A DNA stretch of 64,000 bases from Mitsuaria sp. GD03876 (GTDB taxonomy: Bacteria > Pseudomonadota > Gammaproteobacteria > Burkholderiales > Burkholderiaceae_C): assembly GCF_029840635.1 (NCBI RefSeq), contig NZ_JAOCCU010000019.1:1-64000 (forward strand). Direction: 5' to 3'. This document shows, in pieces, positions 20,799 through 30,009 of this stretch (within the stretch, counting starts at the first letter, position 1; each line of letters opens with the position of its first letter). The notes below the pieces were generated by a model. The model searched no databases, was not told the DNA's origin, and worked only from the letters and a program-made list of their open reading frames with translations. The translations under genes and the position numbers were made by a program.

Positions 20799-22385
20799 TC
20801 AGGGCAGGGCGTCGAGCGACGACCGGACGCCGCGCGAGAAGCCCAGCCCGTCGTGGCGGTCCCAGTTGATCGACCAGGTCATCACACCGCGCAGCGTCGG
20901 ATAGGCCTGCGGCGGCTTGATCGCGCCGCACTGCGTCAGCCGGGTCAGGCAGTTGAGCGCCGCGGTGATGGTGGCCAGGCTCGCCTGGCCGCTGTTGGCC
21001 GAGGACGGGCCCGACGGCAACCCGAAGGCGACCTGGTCCGGCCGCAGCCCGCGGAACACGAAGGGCCCGGTGCCGTTGTTGGTCGTGAAGCCCTCGATCA
21101 GCATGCGGCTCGTCGCGACGAGCATGTCGGCGCTGCCCTCGGCCAGGCCCTGTGTCGCGTACGGCGTGTAGACGGCGCCGTTGTTGTAGTACTGGACGTG
21201 CAGCACGTTCAGCTCGTCGCGCAGGCCGTCGATGATGGGCAGGTAGGCGCCCCAGATGCCGCTGTAGGCGACGTAGCCGCCCTGGACGTATGGGTGCTCC
21301 GGCGCCATCGACAGGTAGAAGCCGCTGCCGATGCGCGCCTTGAGCTGCTTCACCGCGCTGACCAGGTTGGCCTGCACCGGCGCGCCGGAGGTGACGCCGG
21401 CGCCGCTCTCCAGGTCGATGTCGATGCCGTCGAAGCCGTAGCGCCGCATGATGGCCTCGACGCTGTCAACGAAGTTGGTCACCTGCGCCGCGTTGTTCAG
21501 CGTCACGGTGCCGTTCTGGCCGCCGAAGGACAGCACGACCTTCTTGCCCTTGGCGCGCGCGGCCGCGACGTCGGCGATGAAGCGGGCCTCGCCGCCGGCG
21601 CCCGCGTCGAGGTTGAACGCGATGCTGCCGTTGCCGGCGTCGTCCGCGAAGGCGACGACGATCACGTCGTAGTCGGCGGAGATCTCGCCGATCGGGAAGG
21701 TCGCGCCGGCCGGGTTGGTGAAGTTGTGCCAGTAGCCGATCAGCTGGTGCTTGCCGGGCGCGGGGGCCGGGCCCGGCGACGGTGCCGGGGTGGGCGCGGG
21801 ACCGGGCGCTGGCGTCGGAGCGGGCGAAGGCGCGGGAGTCGGTGCCGGCGACGGGGCGGGCGGCGTCGTGCCGCCGTAGATCGTCCATGGCTGGCCTGTG
21901 CCGACCGGGCCGTTGCGCGTCGCGGGGTTGTCGCCTTGCGTCCACCAGTTGGCGCGGTAGATCACGCCTTGATAGCTGACGATGGCGCCGCCCGAGTAGG
22001 CGGTCGCCGCGTTCCACGCGCCCTGCGGAGCGGGGGCTGGGGACGGAGCCGGCGTGGGCGCTGGCGCGGGACTGGGGGCCGGGCTCGGCGTGGGGGCGGG
22101 GGACGGCGCGGGCGAAGGCGCCGGGCCGTTGGCGGGACCGACCAGCGTCCACAGCGACGCGTTGGTCGGGTTCCAGCCCGTGCTGGCGTAGTCGGTCTGG
22201 TTGACGGTGGCCCGGTAGAGCTGGCCGTTGTAGCTGACGACGGTGCCGGCGGCGTAGTAGGTGTCGGGTTTCCAGGCCGCGGCGGTCTGCGCGACCGCCT
22301 GCAGCGTGAGCGCGGCGGCGCCGAGGGCGACGATCAGGCGCAGCGGGGCGCGGGAGGCGGCGGGGCGTCGGACGGAAGAGGTCAT
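20799..22385 (-). CDS. Secreted GH18 chitinase with two chitin-binding modules
   Basis: 528 residues from the ATG at 22385. Order: signal peptide with LRLIVALGAAALTLQAVAQ (about 1-34); a CBM5/12-type module (AAWKPDTYYAAGTVVSYNGQ, W-rich, about 36-82); Pro-Ala-Ser linker; a second CBM (GAWNAATAYSGGAIVSYQGV, about 121-170); another Pro-Ala linker; and a GH18 catalytic domain from about 210, with the SFGG segment and DGIDIDLE where Glu326 is the general acid. The C-terminal GVMTWSINWDRHDG is typical of ChiC/ChiD-like bacterial chitinases. It hydrolyses chitin outside the cell, relevant to antifungal activity. The linkers show repeated (PAPS/PAPT) units. Confidence 0.93.
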   Translation of the reverse strand: MTSSVRRPAASRAPLRLIVALGAAALTLQAVAQTAAAWKPDTYYAAGTVVSYNGQLYRATVNQTDYASTGWNPTNASLWTLVGPANGPAPSPAPSPAPTPSPAPSPAPAPTPAPSPAPAPQGAWNAATAYSGGAIVSYQGVIYRANWWTQGDNPATRNGPVGTGQPWTIYGGTTPPAPSPAPTPAPSPAPTPAPGPAPTPAPSPGPAPAPGKHQLIGYWHNFTNPAGATFPIGEISADYDVIVVAFADDAGNGSIAFNLDAGAGGEARFIADVAAARAKGKKVVLSFGGQNGTVTLNNAAQVTNFVDSVEAIMRRYGFDGIDIDLESGAGVTSGAPVQANLVSAVKQLKARIGSGFYLSMAPEHPYVQGGYVAYSGIWGAYLPIIDGLRDELNVLHVQYYNNGAVYTPYATQGLAEGSADMLVATSRMLIEGFTTNNGTGPFVFRGLRPDQVAFGLPSGPSSANSGQASLATITAALNCLTRLTQCGAIKPPQAYPTLRGVMTWSINWDRHDGLGFSRGVRSSLDALP

Positions 22386-22627
22386 GGCGAGGGTTCCAAG
22401 GTCGAGGGCCGATGCGGCATCCCGAGCCCGCACCCACGCCGCCGGAGGCCCGGAATTCGGGCCGGCCGGCGGGTCGCGTCGTCGGTGGATCTCAACTGGT
22501 ATTCGAAAGAGTCCGTTTTATGACCACCGCTTGGATACCACTTTCCGAAATCCAGCCGATCGGACGCAGCGGGAAAACCCTGGTCGTGGTGACAAAGCGT
22601 GTGGGGGTCGATCGGCCCGCGGCGTCG
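22386..22627. other. Intergenic region upstream of the chitinase
   Basis: About 240 bases between the end of the NRPS operon and the chitinase start, both on the - strand. It must contain the chitinase promoter and any operon terminator. The segment 22490-22550 is clearly AT-richer than its surroundings (ATTCGAAAGAGTCCGTTTTA) and is the best promoter candidate. I see no strong hairpin with a T-run and no confident -35/-10 pair. Confidence 0.4.
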
Positions 22628-23383
22628 TCAGCGCGCCAGCGCGGTGGCCGTATGCACCCGGACGCCCTCGCGGCGCACGTTGACGGTGAGGTCGTCGAAC
22701 ACGTCCGCGAGAGCGCTCGTGGACGCCGGCCGCAGCCGCAGCCATCGCAACTGCTCGCATCGATCGACCATCTCGACCTCGGTGAAGTCGACGAAGCGCC
22801 GGACCCGGGGATGGAGCGCCTTGTACAGGCTCTCCTTGGCGGAGAACAGCGCGGTCGCCAGTTCCGCCGCCGTCTCGGTTGGACACGATCGAAACCATCG
22901 CTCGCGTTCCCCAGGCGTGACGCAGACGGCGAGGATGTCGGCGAGGCCGGCGGCATCCACCACGACCTCCGTGTCGAGACCGAGGGTGCCGACCTCCGCC
23001 GATCGCCCGACGGCCGCCCAGGCCCCGCCACCCGCGTGCGTGATCGACCCGGAGACGCCGCTCGGCCAGAGCGGCTCGCCGGCCGGGCCCGTCGGCACCT
23101 CGCCGTCGGTGCCGGTCAGGGCCAGCAGTCCCAGCTCGGCGCAGTACCGACCCGCGGCATGGCTGAGCTGCCGTGGGCGCACCGCGTCGCGCAGCCGCGC
23201 CGGCAGCGCCGGCGGCGTCAGGCCGTCGAGCACCGCTTCCAGCGCCGCGAACTCGAGCCCGTGGCCGATCGCGCCGCCAGGCAGCGGATGCGGGGCCTCG
23301 CCGATCAGCCGCAGGACGCGCGCGTGGCGCTCCGGCGCGGCCCGGCTCAGCGCCGCGAGCAGGCCTCCCTGGCCCGCGCTCAT
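22628..23383 (-). CDS. Sfp/EntD-type 4'-phosphopantetheinyl transferase
   Basis: 251 residues; the ATG overlaps the acylase stop (ATGA). Family motifs: SGSITHAGGGAWAAVGRS, TLGLDTEVV (the G-[IL]-D-x-E magnesium-binding motif) and ATALFSAKESLYKALHP (the F/W-SxKES-xxKA motif). It transfers the phosphopantetheine arm of CoA to the T domains of the NRPS proteins of this operon, converting them to the holo form. It is the last gene of the operon. Confidence 0.93.
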   Translation of the reverse strand: MSAGQGGLLAALSRAAPERHARVLRLIGEAPHPLPGGAIGHGLEFAALEAVLDGLTPPALPARLRDAVRPRQLSHAAGRYCAELGLLALTGTDGEVPTGPAGEPLWPSGVSGSITHAGGGAWAAVGRSAEVGTLGLDTEVVVDAAGLADILAVCVTPGERERWFRSCPTETAAELATALFSAKESLYKALHPRVRRFVDFTEVEMVDRCEQLRWLRLRPASTSALADVFDDLTVNVRREGVRVHTATALAR

Positions 23384-25797
23384 CCCGGCGTGAAGGTCAG
23401 GACGTGGCGCGCCGGCCCCGGCAGCAAGGGCAGCGGCTTGCCCGCCACCCAGTCGGCATGTCCGGCCAGGAAGTAGTCGCTCAGCGGATGCCCGCTCTGC
23501 CCGCCGGGCATGTTGAACAGCCCGCGCTCCTCGCGACCCGGCGCGACGACCAGCCGCTCCGACTGCCCGAAGGCGGCGCCGCTGACGCGCGGCAGGTACT
23601 CGTCGCCCGGCATCTCGGTCTGCGGCGCCCGCAGCCACGCGTCCAGGCCGGGCAGCGCCATCGCGAGCGGGTGCTCGATGCGGCTGCGGTTGTAGTCGCC
23701 CCAGCGTCGCTCGGCCATCGGTCCCTCCTGCCGCAGCGTGGCGATCGCGCGATCCACCGCCGCCAGCTGGACGCTGTCCCAATCGACGCCCGGCCGCAGC
23801 CAGCCCGCCGGCCGCTCCGCGATCAGGCGCTGGGCCACGGCCGGCCAGCGGGGGACGGCCATCTGGTAGTCGAGGCTGCCAGGCAAGCGGGCCAAGGCTT
23901 CGCTGCCTCGCCCGAACAGCTCCACCCCCAGCGCGTCCATGTAGGCCCGCGCGAGGCGGTAGCCGACCGACGACGCGTCGGCCCGCCCGGTCCAACCGGT
24001 CTGCAGCAGGGACCGGAACTCGGCGCGCGGCGAGCCGGCCGGCGCCTGGCGCTCGTCCAGCACGGCCAGGGCCTGGGCGCGCCAGAGGGCCATGAACTCG
24101 GCGCGGTCGTCGAGCTGGAGGGCATGCAGCGCGGCTTCGTCGGGCTTCGACGTGGCGCGGAGCGCCGTCCGGATCTGGCGACCACGTGGTCCGAGGTCGG
24201 CGCCGCCGTCGCCGATCAGGGCCTGCGCCGGTCCCGCGAGCTGGCGCTGGTTCCCCGACGAGAGCACGCCATCGCCCGGGTCGACGCGCCGTGGATGCGC
24301 GTCGGCGGGCAGGCGCGCGAACGGCACCGCGTTCGCGGCGGCGCCGGCCTCGGCCCAGCGGTCCGGCAGCGCACCCGCCAGCGTCCATCCGACGCGGCCG
24401 TCCCGCGCGGCGATCAGGATGTTCTGCGCGGGAATGCCGGCAGTCGCCGCGCGGCTCAGGGCGTCGTCCAGCCCGGTGGCGGATTCCAGCCGCGACAGCC
24501 CCAGGTCCACGGCGCCGGGCAGCAGCGCGGTCCAGCGGACGACGACCTGCCGGCCCTCGATCTCCCGCAGGGGCAGGCCGTCGATCTCGCGGGTCGTCAC
24601 CGTCACGGCGTCGCCGCCGCGGACCTCGATGCGTTGCTCGCGCGGCGTGGCCACGACCTCGCGGCCGGCCACCCGGAATCGTCCGGCCCCGGCATCGACC
24701 GGGGTGGCGTCCACGAGGTCCACGTAGCGGCCGTAGCTGTTGGTGAATCCCCAGGCGACGTCGCCGTTGCTGCCGGCCACCAGCATCGGCACGCCCGGCA
24801 GCGTCACGCCGACGAGTCGGCGGTCGTGTCCCGACGCGGGATAGCTCAGCGACAGCCGGTACCAGGTGTTGGGCAGGCGCAGTGTCAGGTGCATGTCGTT
24901 GGCCATGACGGCCGCGCCGGTGCTGGCGCGCGATCCCGCCACCACCCAGCCATTGCTGCCCACGGCCAGCGGACGGTCCTTGCGGACCAGCCACGGCGCC
25001 ACCGGCGGCACCGTCGGCGGCAGGGCCGCGCGGGCCATCGGGCGCGGCGCGTCGCCGCCCGCCGGACCGAACCACGCGGGACCGCTGGCGGGCATGGCCG
25101 CCGGCACCGCCGCGACCTCGTCGGCATCCATCGGCGCGTCGAACGGCGACGACGGCGGCATCAGCACCGCGAGCTGTTCCGCCGTGGCATGGTCCCGCAG
25201 CCAGCGCAGCGCGACTTCCCGCGGCTCCTGCTCGCCCTGCAGGTCCAGGTACATCGCCCAGATCACCAGCAGGCTGTCGGCGGCCGTCCAGGGCTTGGGC
25301 GCCTCGCCCAGCACCAGGTACTCGAAGGGCCGCGCGCGCAGCGACGCGAGCCCGGCGTTGACGCCGCCCACGTACCGCGCCAGCAGCTCGCGCTCGGCCG
25401 GCGCCAGGGCGGCGACCGCCGCCTCGGCCCGGTCGCGGAAGCGGTACACCCGCGACGCGCGGTCCTGGTCCAGCAGGTTCTCGCCGAACAGCGCCGCGAG
25501 TTCCCCCGCCGCCGAACGCCGCAGCAGGTCCATCTGGAAGAAGCGGTCCTGCGCATGCAGGAAGCCGGTGGCGTAGGCCGCGTCCTCGCGGCTGCGCGCG
25601 ACGATGGCGGGCACGCCGTGATCGTCGCGCGAGGCCACGACGGGCTGGGTTACCCCGGGCGATCGCAGCTCGCCGTCCAATTGCGGCAGGCTCGCGCGCA
25701 TCAGCGCGACACCGGTCAAGGACAGCGCGAGCGTCAGGCCACCCGCGCCGAGCAGCCCCGCGACGCCGAACCGCCGCCAGCTCGACCAGCGCCTCAT
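23380..25797 (-). CDS. Penicillin acylase family Ntn hydrolase (PvdQ/QuiP-like)
   Basis: 805 residues from the ATG at 25797, coupled to the GNAT gene by ATGA. An N-terminal hydrophobic signal (VAGLLGAGGLTLALSLTGVAL) sends it to the periplasm. Alpha chain about 30-280 (HAQDRFFQMDLLRR is typical). Self-cleavage is expected before Ser281 in AVGSNGWVVAGSR, the N-terminal nucleophile of the beta chain; ANDMHL and WGFTNSYGRYVDL follow, and YNRSRIEHPLA lies near the C-terminus. In NRPS clusters such enzymes can remove a fatty acyl group from a precursor after export, as PvdQ does for pyoverdine; others degrade acyl-homoserine lactones. Its place inside the biosynthetic operon favours a maturation or self-protection role, which is inference. 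Confidence 0.9.
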   Translation of the reverse strand: MRRWSSWRRFGVAGLLGAGGLTLALSLTGVALMRASLPQLDGELRSPGVTQPVVASRDDHGVPAIVARSREDAAYATGFLHAQDRFFQMDLLRRSAAGELAALFGENLLDQDRASRVYRFRDRAEAAVAALAPAERELLARYVGGVNAGLASLRARPFEYLVLGEAPKPWTAADSLLVIWAMYLDLQGEQEPREVALRWLRDHATAEQLAVLMPPSSPFDAPMDADEVAAVPAAMPASGPAWFGPAGGDAPRPMARAALPPTVPPVAPWLVRKDRPLAVGSNGWVVAGSRASTGAAVMANDMHLTLRLPNTWYRLSLSYPASGHDRRLVGVTLPGVPMLVAGSNGDVAWGFTNSYGRYVDLVDATPVDAGAGRFRVAGREVVATPREQRIEVRGGDAVTVTTREIDGLPLREIEGRQVVVRWTALLPGAVDLGLSRLESATGLDDALSRAATAGIPAQNILIAARDGRVGWTLAGALPDRWAEAGAAANAVPFARLPADAHPRRVDPGDGVLSSGNQRQLAGPAQALIGDGGADLGPRGRQIRTALRATSKPDEAALHALQLDDRAEFMALWRAQALAVLDERQAPAGSPRAEFRSLLQTGWTGRADASSVGYRLARAYMDALGVELFGRGSEALARLPGSLDYQMAVPRWPAVAQRLIAERPAGWLRPGVDWDSVQLAAVDRAIATLRQEGPMAERRWGDYNRSRIEHPLAMALPGLDAWLRAPQTEMPGDEYLPRVSGAAFGQSERLVVAPGREERGLFNMPGGQSGHPLSDYFLAGHADWVAGKPLPLLPGPARHVLTFTPG

Positions 25798-26366
25798 GCG
25801 GACCTCGCGCCGACCGTGCCGACCGTGCCGACCGCGTCCGCCGCTCCGGTCACCGCCACGTCCGCCGGTCCGTCGTTGACGATGAACTCGTGCAGGTCCG
25901 GGTCCTCCGACGGCACCTCTTCGCGCACCGACGAGAACGGCAGGCGCTCGAACGCCCGGCGCCAGAAGTCGAGCGCCTGGCGGTCCTCGCGGAACACGCA
26001 AATCAGCCACGGCTCGTTGGAGTCCAGCACGACCTGTTGGACCACCTCGCTGGCGATGCCGCGCCCGCGATACCGGGGCAGGATGTACAGGTCGGCGAAC
26101 TCCATGATCGAGCGGCCGCGCAGGTTCTGGTGGCCCACCAGCAGCAGGCCGGCCAGCCGGCCCTCGTGCCGGATCAGGTAGGCCCAGTCGAAGCTGTCGG
26201 GATCGCCCAGCCGCTCCAGGAAGTCGGACAGCGAGTTGAACCGGGCCGACTCATCGATGTCCTCGCCGGACCAGAACGAGGATTCGAGCTCGTAGAACTG
26301 CCAGAGCCGGTCGAGGAGCGTGGCGTCGTCGCGCGTCACGCGGGAGAGGGTGATGGGGGCGCTCAT
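25794..26366 (-). CDS. GNAT-family N-acetyltransferase
   Basis: 190 residues; start and stop both overlap neighbours by ATGA. It has the GNAT core: EFADLYILPRYRGRGIASEV (acetyl-CoA pyrophosphate-binding R/Q-x-x-G-x-G/A) and LDSNEPWLICVFREDRQALDFWRRAF. The C-terminal tail has a short GTVGTVGA repeat. It could acylate an amine of the peptide or of a Dab-containing precursor, or confer self-resistance; the substrate cannot be read from sequence. Confidence 0.85.
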   Translation of the reverse strand: MSAPITLSRVTRDDATLLDRLWQFYELESSFWSGEDIDESARFNSLSDFLERLGDPDSFDWAYLIRHEGRLAGLLLVGHQNLRGRSIMEFADLYILPRYRGRGIASEVVQQVVLDSNEPWLICVFREDRQALDFWRRAFERLPFSSVREEVPSEDPDLHEFIVNDGPADVAVTGAADAVGTVGTVGARSA

Positions 26367-27175
26367 GGCATGTCCTTGTACTTGATCAACGTGATGAAGC
26401 CGTCGCGCACGGCGAAGACGCGTTCCTGCTGCATCGAGGGGACTTCCTGGCCGGGGGCCAGGCCGTGCGGGTGGGTCCAGCCGTGCAGCTCGTCGACCAG
26501 CAGCAGCCGGTCGCCGTCCCGCAGCACCACCCCGTGGCCGTGGAAGGCGCGCGACATCCGCGTCGCCTGCGCCACCGAGCCCGCCAGGTCCAGCGTCCGG
26601 TCCGCGTCGACCGGCATGCGCCAGTAGGTGCCCGCGGACTGGGCCGCGCGCCGCTCCCATCGGGCCGGCAGGTCCGCCAGCACCGCGCCGATGAACGCCG
26701 CGGCGTGGTGCCGGGACTTGACCAGCAGCGTCGTCAGATTCTCGTCCGGCGCGAGGTCGAACCCTTGCCGCGCGACCACCGCGCCGCCGTCCCACTGCGC
26801 GGAGAGTTCATGCACGGTGATCGCCGATTGCGTGAAGCCCTTCAGGATCAGGTGGGGCAGCGGCGCCGGGCCGCGGCCCTCCGGCAGCGGGGAGGGATGG
26901 ATGTTGATGCCGTAGGCGCAGTGGCCGCGCCAGTCGGGCACCTTGTGCGAGTAGGACGCCGACAGCACCAGGTCCACGCCCTTGGCCTGGAGGCGCGCCA
27001 TGTCCTCGGGTCCGATCGGATCGAACTGGACCGGCACGCCGAGCGACCCGGCCAGTGCCGCGACCTGCTCGCCGTCGTCCTCCTCGGTGAAGAGCTCGAC
27101 GAGCTCATGGCCGTCGCGCAGCGCGGCCGTCAGGACGTCGCCGAAGCTGTCGTCTCCCAGGTAGGCGAATCTCAT
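26363..27175 (-). CDS. Formyltransferase (methionyl-tRNA formyltransferase-like fold)
   Basis: 270 residues; ATGA overlaps at both ends. MRFAYLGDDSFGDVLTAALR opens a Rossmann-like N10-formyl-THF-binding domain. NIHPSPLPEGRGPAP (near residues 88-102) and ITVHELSAQWDGGAVVARQ carry the catalytic Asn, His and Asp of formyltransferases. A small FMT-C-like domain follows. In NRPS clusters relatives formylate amino groups such as hydroxyornithine (PvdF) or an N-terminal amine. No ornithine N-monooxygenase is seen here, so formylation of Dab or of the peptide is more likely; the position is unknown. Confidence 0.87.
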   Translation of the reverse strand: MRFAYLGDDSFGDVLTAALRDGHELVELFTEEDDGEQVAALAGSLGVPVQFDPIGPEDMARLQAKGVDLVLSASYSHKVPDWRGHCAYGINIHPSPLPEGRGPAPLPHLILKGFTQSAITVHELSAQWDGGAVVARQGFDLAPDENLTTLLVKSRHHAAAFIGAVLADLPARWERRAAQSAGTYWRMPVDADRTLDLAGSVAQATRMSRAFHGHGVVLRDGDRLLLVDELHGWTHPHGLAPGQEVPSMQQERVFAVRDGFITLIKYKDMP

Positions 27176-28152
27176 CGGCCTTCTCCCGTCACGGCCTCGA
27201 AGCGCAGCATGCGCGAGGTGGGACTGGCGCGGTAGGCCATGGCCTCGGCCAGGTCCACCTTCACGTTGAAGCGGCGCAGCCAGCGATCGGCGCCGTCGAA
27301 GCGCGGCTGGAAGGACTTGCGGCCGTGCAGCCACTTGTAGTTGTCGATGAAGCACAGGTCGCCGTCGGCCAGCGGCACCTCCCGGCTGCGCGCCTGCAGT
27401 TCCTGGACCAGGCGCGACATCACCTGCGCGGCCTCGTCGTCGCCGGCGGCGGCGATCGTGAAGTCGAGGTCGAAGCGGATGTAGGGGGTCGTCGCGTGGC
27501 CGACCAGGATCGACTCCGCCGGCGGGCGCGCCACGTCCTCGGTGTGCGAGTCGTCGGCCAGGTGATGGAAGCGGGGTTGCGCCAGCACCGCCAGGTCGCG
27601 GTCGGACAGGCGCAGGTCGCGCACGGCGGCGATCAGCGTCGCGGTGTGGTCGGGATTGCGCACGCAATGCAGGCAGATGAAGTCCGCGCGCATCGGATGG
27701 AAGGTGTCCTCGGTGTGGAAGTTCAGCATCTGCAGGCTGTTGGCGCCTTCCTGGGCGTACTCGCGGCCCTTCATCGGCAGGATGTCGTGGATCAGCTTGC
27801 CGGCCTGCTGCGTCTCGAAGCCGAACGGTTCCCCGAACACCGAGGCCATCAGGATCGCGAGGTAGTCGCAGTCGAAGTCCGGGTGGTAGCTGTCTTCCTT
27901 GAACCAGGTCCGCGGCGTGGCGGGCATCGGCGCGCCCGGCGAGAAGCCGCTGACGACCAGCACGCCGGCATGGTCCTGCAGGTCCCGCAGCCGGTACAGC
28001 TCGCGCAGCAGTCCTTCGGGCAGGCGCGCGGCGACCAGCGGGGCGTCGCGGACGAAGTCCTCGTCCTCGGCCGACGGATGGGCGCGCCGGCATTCGTCGA
28101 GCAGCGCGCGCACGTGCTGGAGCTCGGAGGCGGTCAATTGGTACTTGTTCAT
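27172..28152 (-). CDS. VioC/AsnO-like Fe(II)/2-oxoglutarate hydroxylase 1
   Basis: 326 residues with GGAAGA before the ATG. NFHTEDTFHPMRADFICLHC gives the H-x-E iron ligands used by the clavaminate synthase/VioC/AsnO branch rather than the usual H-x-D. DNYKWLHGRKSFQPRFDG carries the distal His, and RWLRRFNV the 2-oxoglutarate-binding Arg. Members beta-hydroxylate free or carrier-bound amino acids (Arg, Asn, Asp, enduracididine). It is paralogous to the next gene (28174) but clearly divergent, so the two probably act on different residues or sites. Confidence 0.88.
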   Translation of the reverse strand: MNKYQLTASELQHVRALLDECRRAHPSAEDEDFVRDAPLVAARLPEGLLRELYRLRDLQDHAGVLVVSGFSPGAPMPATPRTWFKEDSYHPDFDCDYLAILMASVFGEPFGFETQQAGKLIHDILPMKGREYAQEGANSLQMLNFHTEDTFHPMRADFICLHCVRNPDHTATLIAAVRDLRLSDRDLAVLAQPRFHHLADDSHTEDVARPPAESILVGHATTPYIRFDLDFTIAAAGDDEAAQVMSRLVQELQARSREVPLADGDLCFIDNYKWLHGRKSFQPRFDGADRWLRRFNVKVDLAEAMAYRASPTSRMLRFEAVTGEGR

Positions 28153-28173
28153 GAGGTCTTCCGATCTGGCGCG

Positions 28174-29157
28174 TCAGCCGATCACGCGGGACTCGAGGCC
28201 CGCGCGCGTGGCGGCGGACTTGCGCAGGTTGGTGGTGATGTTGATCCGCTTGAGCCAGCGGTCCTGCCCGTCGAAGGCGGGGTCGAAGCGCCGCCGGCCG
28301 TGCACGACCTTGCGGTTGTCGATCAGGCAGAGGTCGCCGGCCCCGATCACGGTGTCGCGGGTCTTGCGCTCGATCTCCGCGCGCAGCAGGTCGTAGGCCT
28401 CGAGCGCGGCCGGGTCCATGCCGGCGAAGTCGGTGTAGGCGGGGTCGTAGCGCAGGAAGGGATGGGCCCGGTTGCCATACAAGGTCCGGATGCCGGTGGC
28501 TTCGTCCGCCGTCGCGCGCAGCGCCGCGTCGGACTGCTGCGCGGTGTCGAGGTGGGTCTCGTCGGGCTTGAGCGGGAAGACCGCGTCGAACAGCAGCGCC
28601 TGCGTCGCCGGCGGGAGCTCGAGTTCCCGCATCGAGGCCAGCGTCGTCGGCACGGCGGCATGGTTGCGGATGCCGTACATGCAGACGAAGTCGGCCCGGA
28701 AGTCGTGGAAGGAATCCTCGGTGTGCATCAGCAGCTCCGACGTGCTGCCGTAGCTGGTCTGCGCGCCGCCGCGGTGGGGCTGCGGAATCAGGTCGTGGAC
28801 GATCTTGCCCTTCTGCTGGGTCGACCAGCCGAAGACATGGCCCAGGCAGGCCGACGCCAGCACCGCCAGGAAGTCCATCGCCAGGCGCGGGCGGTAGGAC
28901 TCGGGGTAGTTCCAGGAGGACGGGGTGTCGCCGGGCGCCTCGAACGGGAAGCCCGTCACCAGCGTCATGCCCGTGTGTTCATGCGACACCCGGAGCTGGT
29001 GATAGAAGGCTACCAGCCGGGGCGGCAGCTGGCGCGAGAGGAAACCGGCCTCCTGCAGGAAACCGGGGTCGTCGGCGGTGTCGCAGACGGCCATGACGCG
29101 ATCCAGCAGGGTCTGGATGTGGGCCACCTCGGCGGCGGTGAGGGCGAGTTGTTGCAT
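28174..29157 (-). CDS. VioC/AsnO-like Fe(II)/2-oxoglutarate hydroxylase 2
   Basis: 327 residues; GGAG precedes the ATG. LLMHTEDSFHDFRADFVCMY has the H-x-E ligands; CLIDNRKVVHGRRRFDPAFDG the distal His; and RWLKRINITTNLRKS the 2-oxoglutarate Arg. It shares overall layout (STQQKGKIVHDLIP against the TQQAGKLIHDILP of the neighbour) with hydroxylase 1, indicating an old tandem duplication. Candidate substrates are Gln, Dab or the unassigned residue of the second synthetase. A 51-base gap with pyrimidine runs separates it from the thioesterase gene. Confidence 0.88.
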   Translation of the reverse strand: MQQLALTAAEVAHIQTLLDRVMAVCDTADDPGFLQEAGFLSRQLPPRLVAFYHQLRVSHEHTGMTLVTGFPFEAPGDTPSSWNYPESYRPRLAMDFLAVLASACLGHVFGWSTQQKGKIVHDLIPQPHRGGAQTSYGSTSELLMHTEDSFHDFRADFVCMYGIRNHAAVPTTLASMRELELPPATQALLFDAVFPLKPDETHLDTAQQSDAALRATADEATGIRTLYGNRAHPFLRYDPAYTDFAGMDPAALEAYDLLRAEIERKTRDTVIGAGDLCLIDNRKVVHGRRRFDPAFDGQDRWLKRINITTNLRKSAATRAGLESRVIG

Positions 29158-29208
29158 GCGGTGCTCCGCGATCGGTTCAGGGTTCTGGAGGAGGAAAGGG
29201 CGGGCGCG

Positions 29209-30009
29209 CTAGCCGCGCGCGGTCGCCGCGGCCAGGGCCGTGGCGAGATGCGCGTCGATCAGCGCGGCCAGCGCGTCGAGATGCGTGTCGATGAAGAAGT
29301 GGCCCCCGTCGATCCGGTGGTGCGACACGGGCCCGTGGAACTCGCGGCGCCAACCGAGCAGGGCGTCCTCGCCCATGCAGGGGTCGTCGCGGCCGGCCAC
29401 GGTCACCAGCGTCGTGGCCAGCGGCTCGCGACGGCGGTAGCGGTAGGTCTCGCTCAACGAGAAGTCGGCGCGCAGGACCGGCAGGTACAGCTCGACCAGG
29501 TCCGGATGCTCGAAGAACTCGGGCGGCGTGCCGCCCCGCTCGCGCAGCGCGTCCAGGAAGGCGGCGCGCGGCAGGGCGTGCAGGGGCGACCGCTCGTCGA
29601 CGAGCCCCGGCGCGTTCTTGGCCGAGGCGAAGAACAGCGCCGGCAGGTGCCCGCGGTCGCGGAGCCGGTGAGCGATCTCGAAGGCCATCAGCGCGCCGTT
29701 GCTGTGCCCGAACAGCGCGAAGGGCCGGTCCAGCCAGGGCAGCAGGGCCTCGGCCAGCGCGTCGGCCAGGCGATGTGCGTCGCCCAGCGCCGGCTCGCCG
29801 AAGCGGGCGCCGCGGCCGGGCGGCTCGACGGCCACCACCTCCACCGGCGTGCGCAGCCGGCCGGGCCAGTCGCGGAACAGGGACGCGGCGCCGCCGGCAT
29901 AGGGCAGGCAGAACAGCCGCATCGGCGCGTCGGGACGGGGCCGGGGCGAGAAGGCGGCGGCCGATGCGATGGCGCGCGGCGGCAAGGAGGCGGTCGGGGT
30001 CATCGTCAT
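29209..30009 (-). CDS. Type II thioesterase
   Basis: 266 residues; its ATG shares one base with the exporter stop (TGATG). RLFCLPYAGGAASLFRDWPG at the start and VEVVAVEPPGRGARFGEP are typical of GrsT-like external thioesterases. The nucleophile elbow is FGHSNGALMAFEIAHRL, with the catalytic His in GGHFFIDTH. It removes misprimed acyl groups from T domains of the assembly line. Its GHSNGA elbow is the same as that of the terminal thioesterase domain of the last synthetase. Confidence 0.92.
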   Translation of the reverse strand: MTMTPTASLPPRAIASAAAFSPRPRPDAPMRLFCLPYAGGAASLFRDWPGRLRTPVEVVAVEPPGRGARFGEPALGDAHRLADALAEALLPWLDRPFALFGHSNGALMAFEIAHRLRDRGHLPALFFASAKNAPGLVDERSPLHALPRAAFLDALRERGGTPPEFFEHPDLVELYLPVLRADFSLSETYRYRRREPLATTLVTVAGRDDPCMGEDALLGWRREFHGPVSHHRIDGGHFFIDTHLDALAALIDAHLATALAAATARG

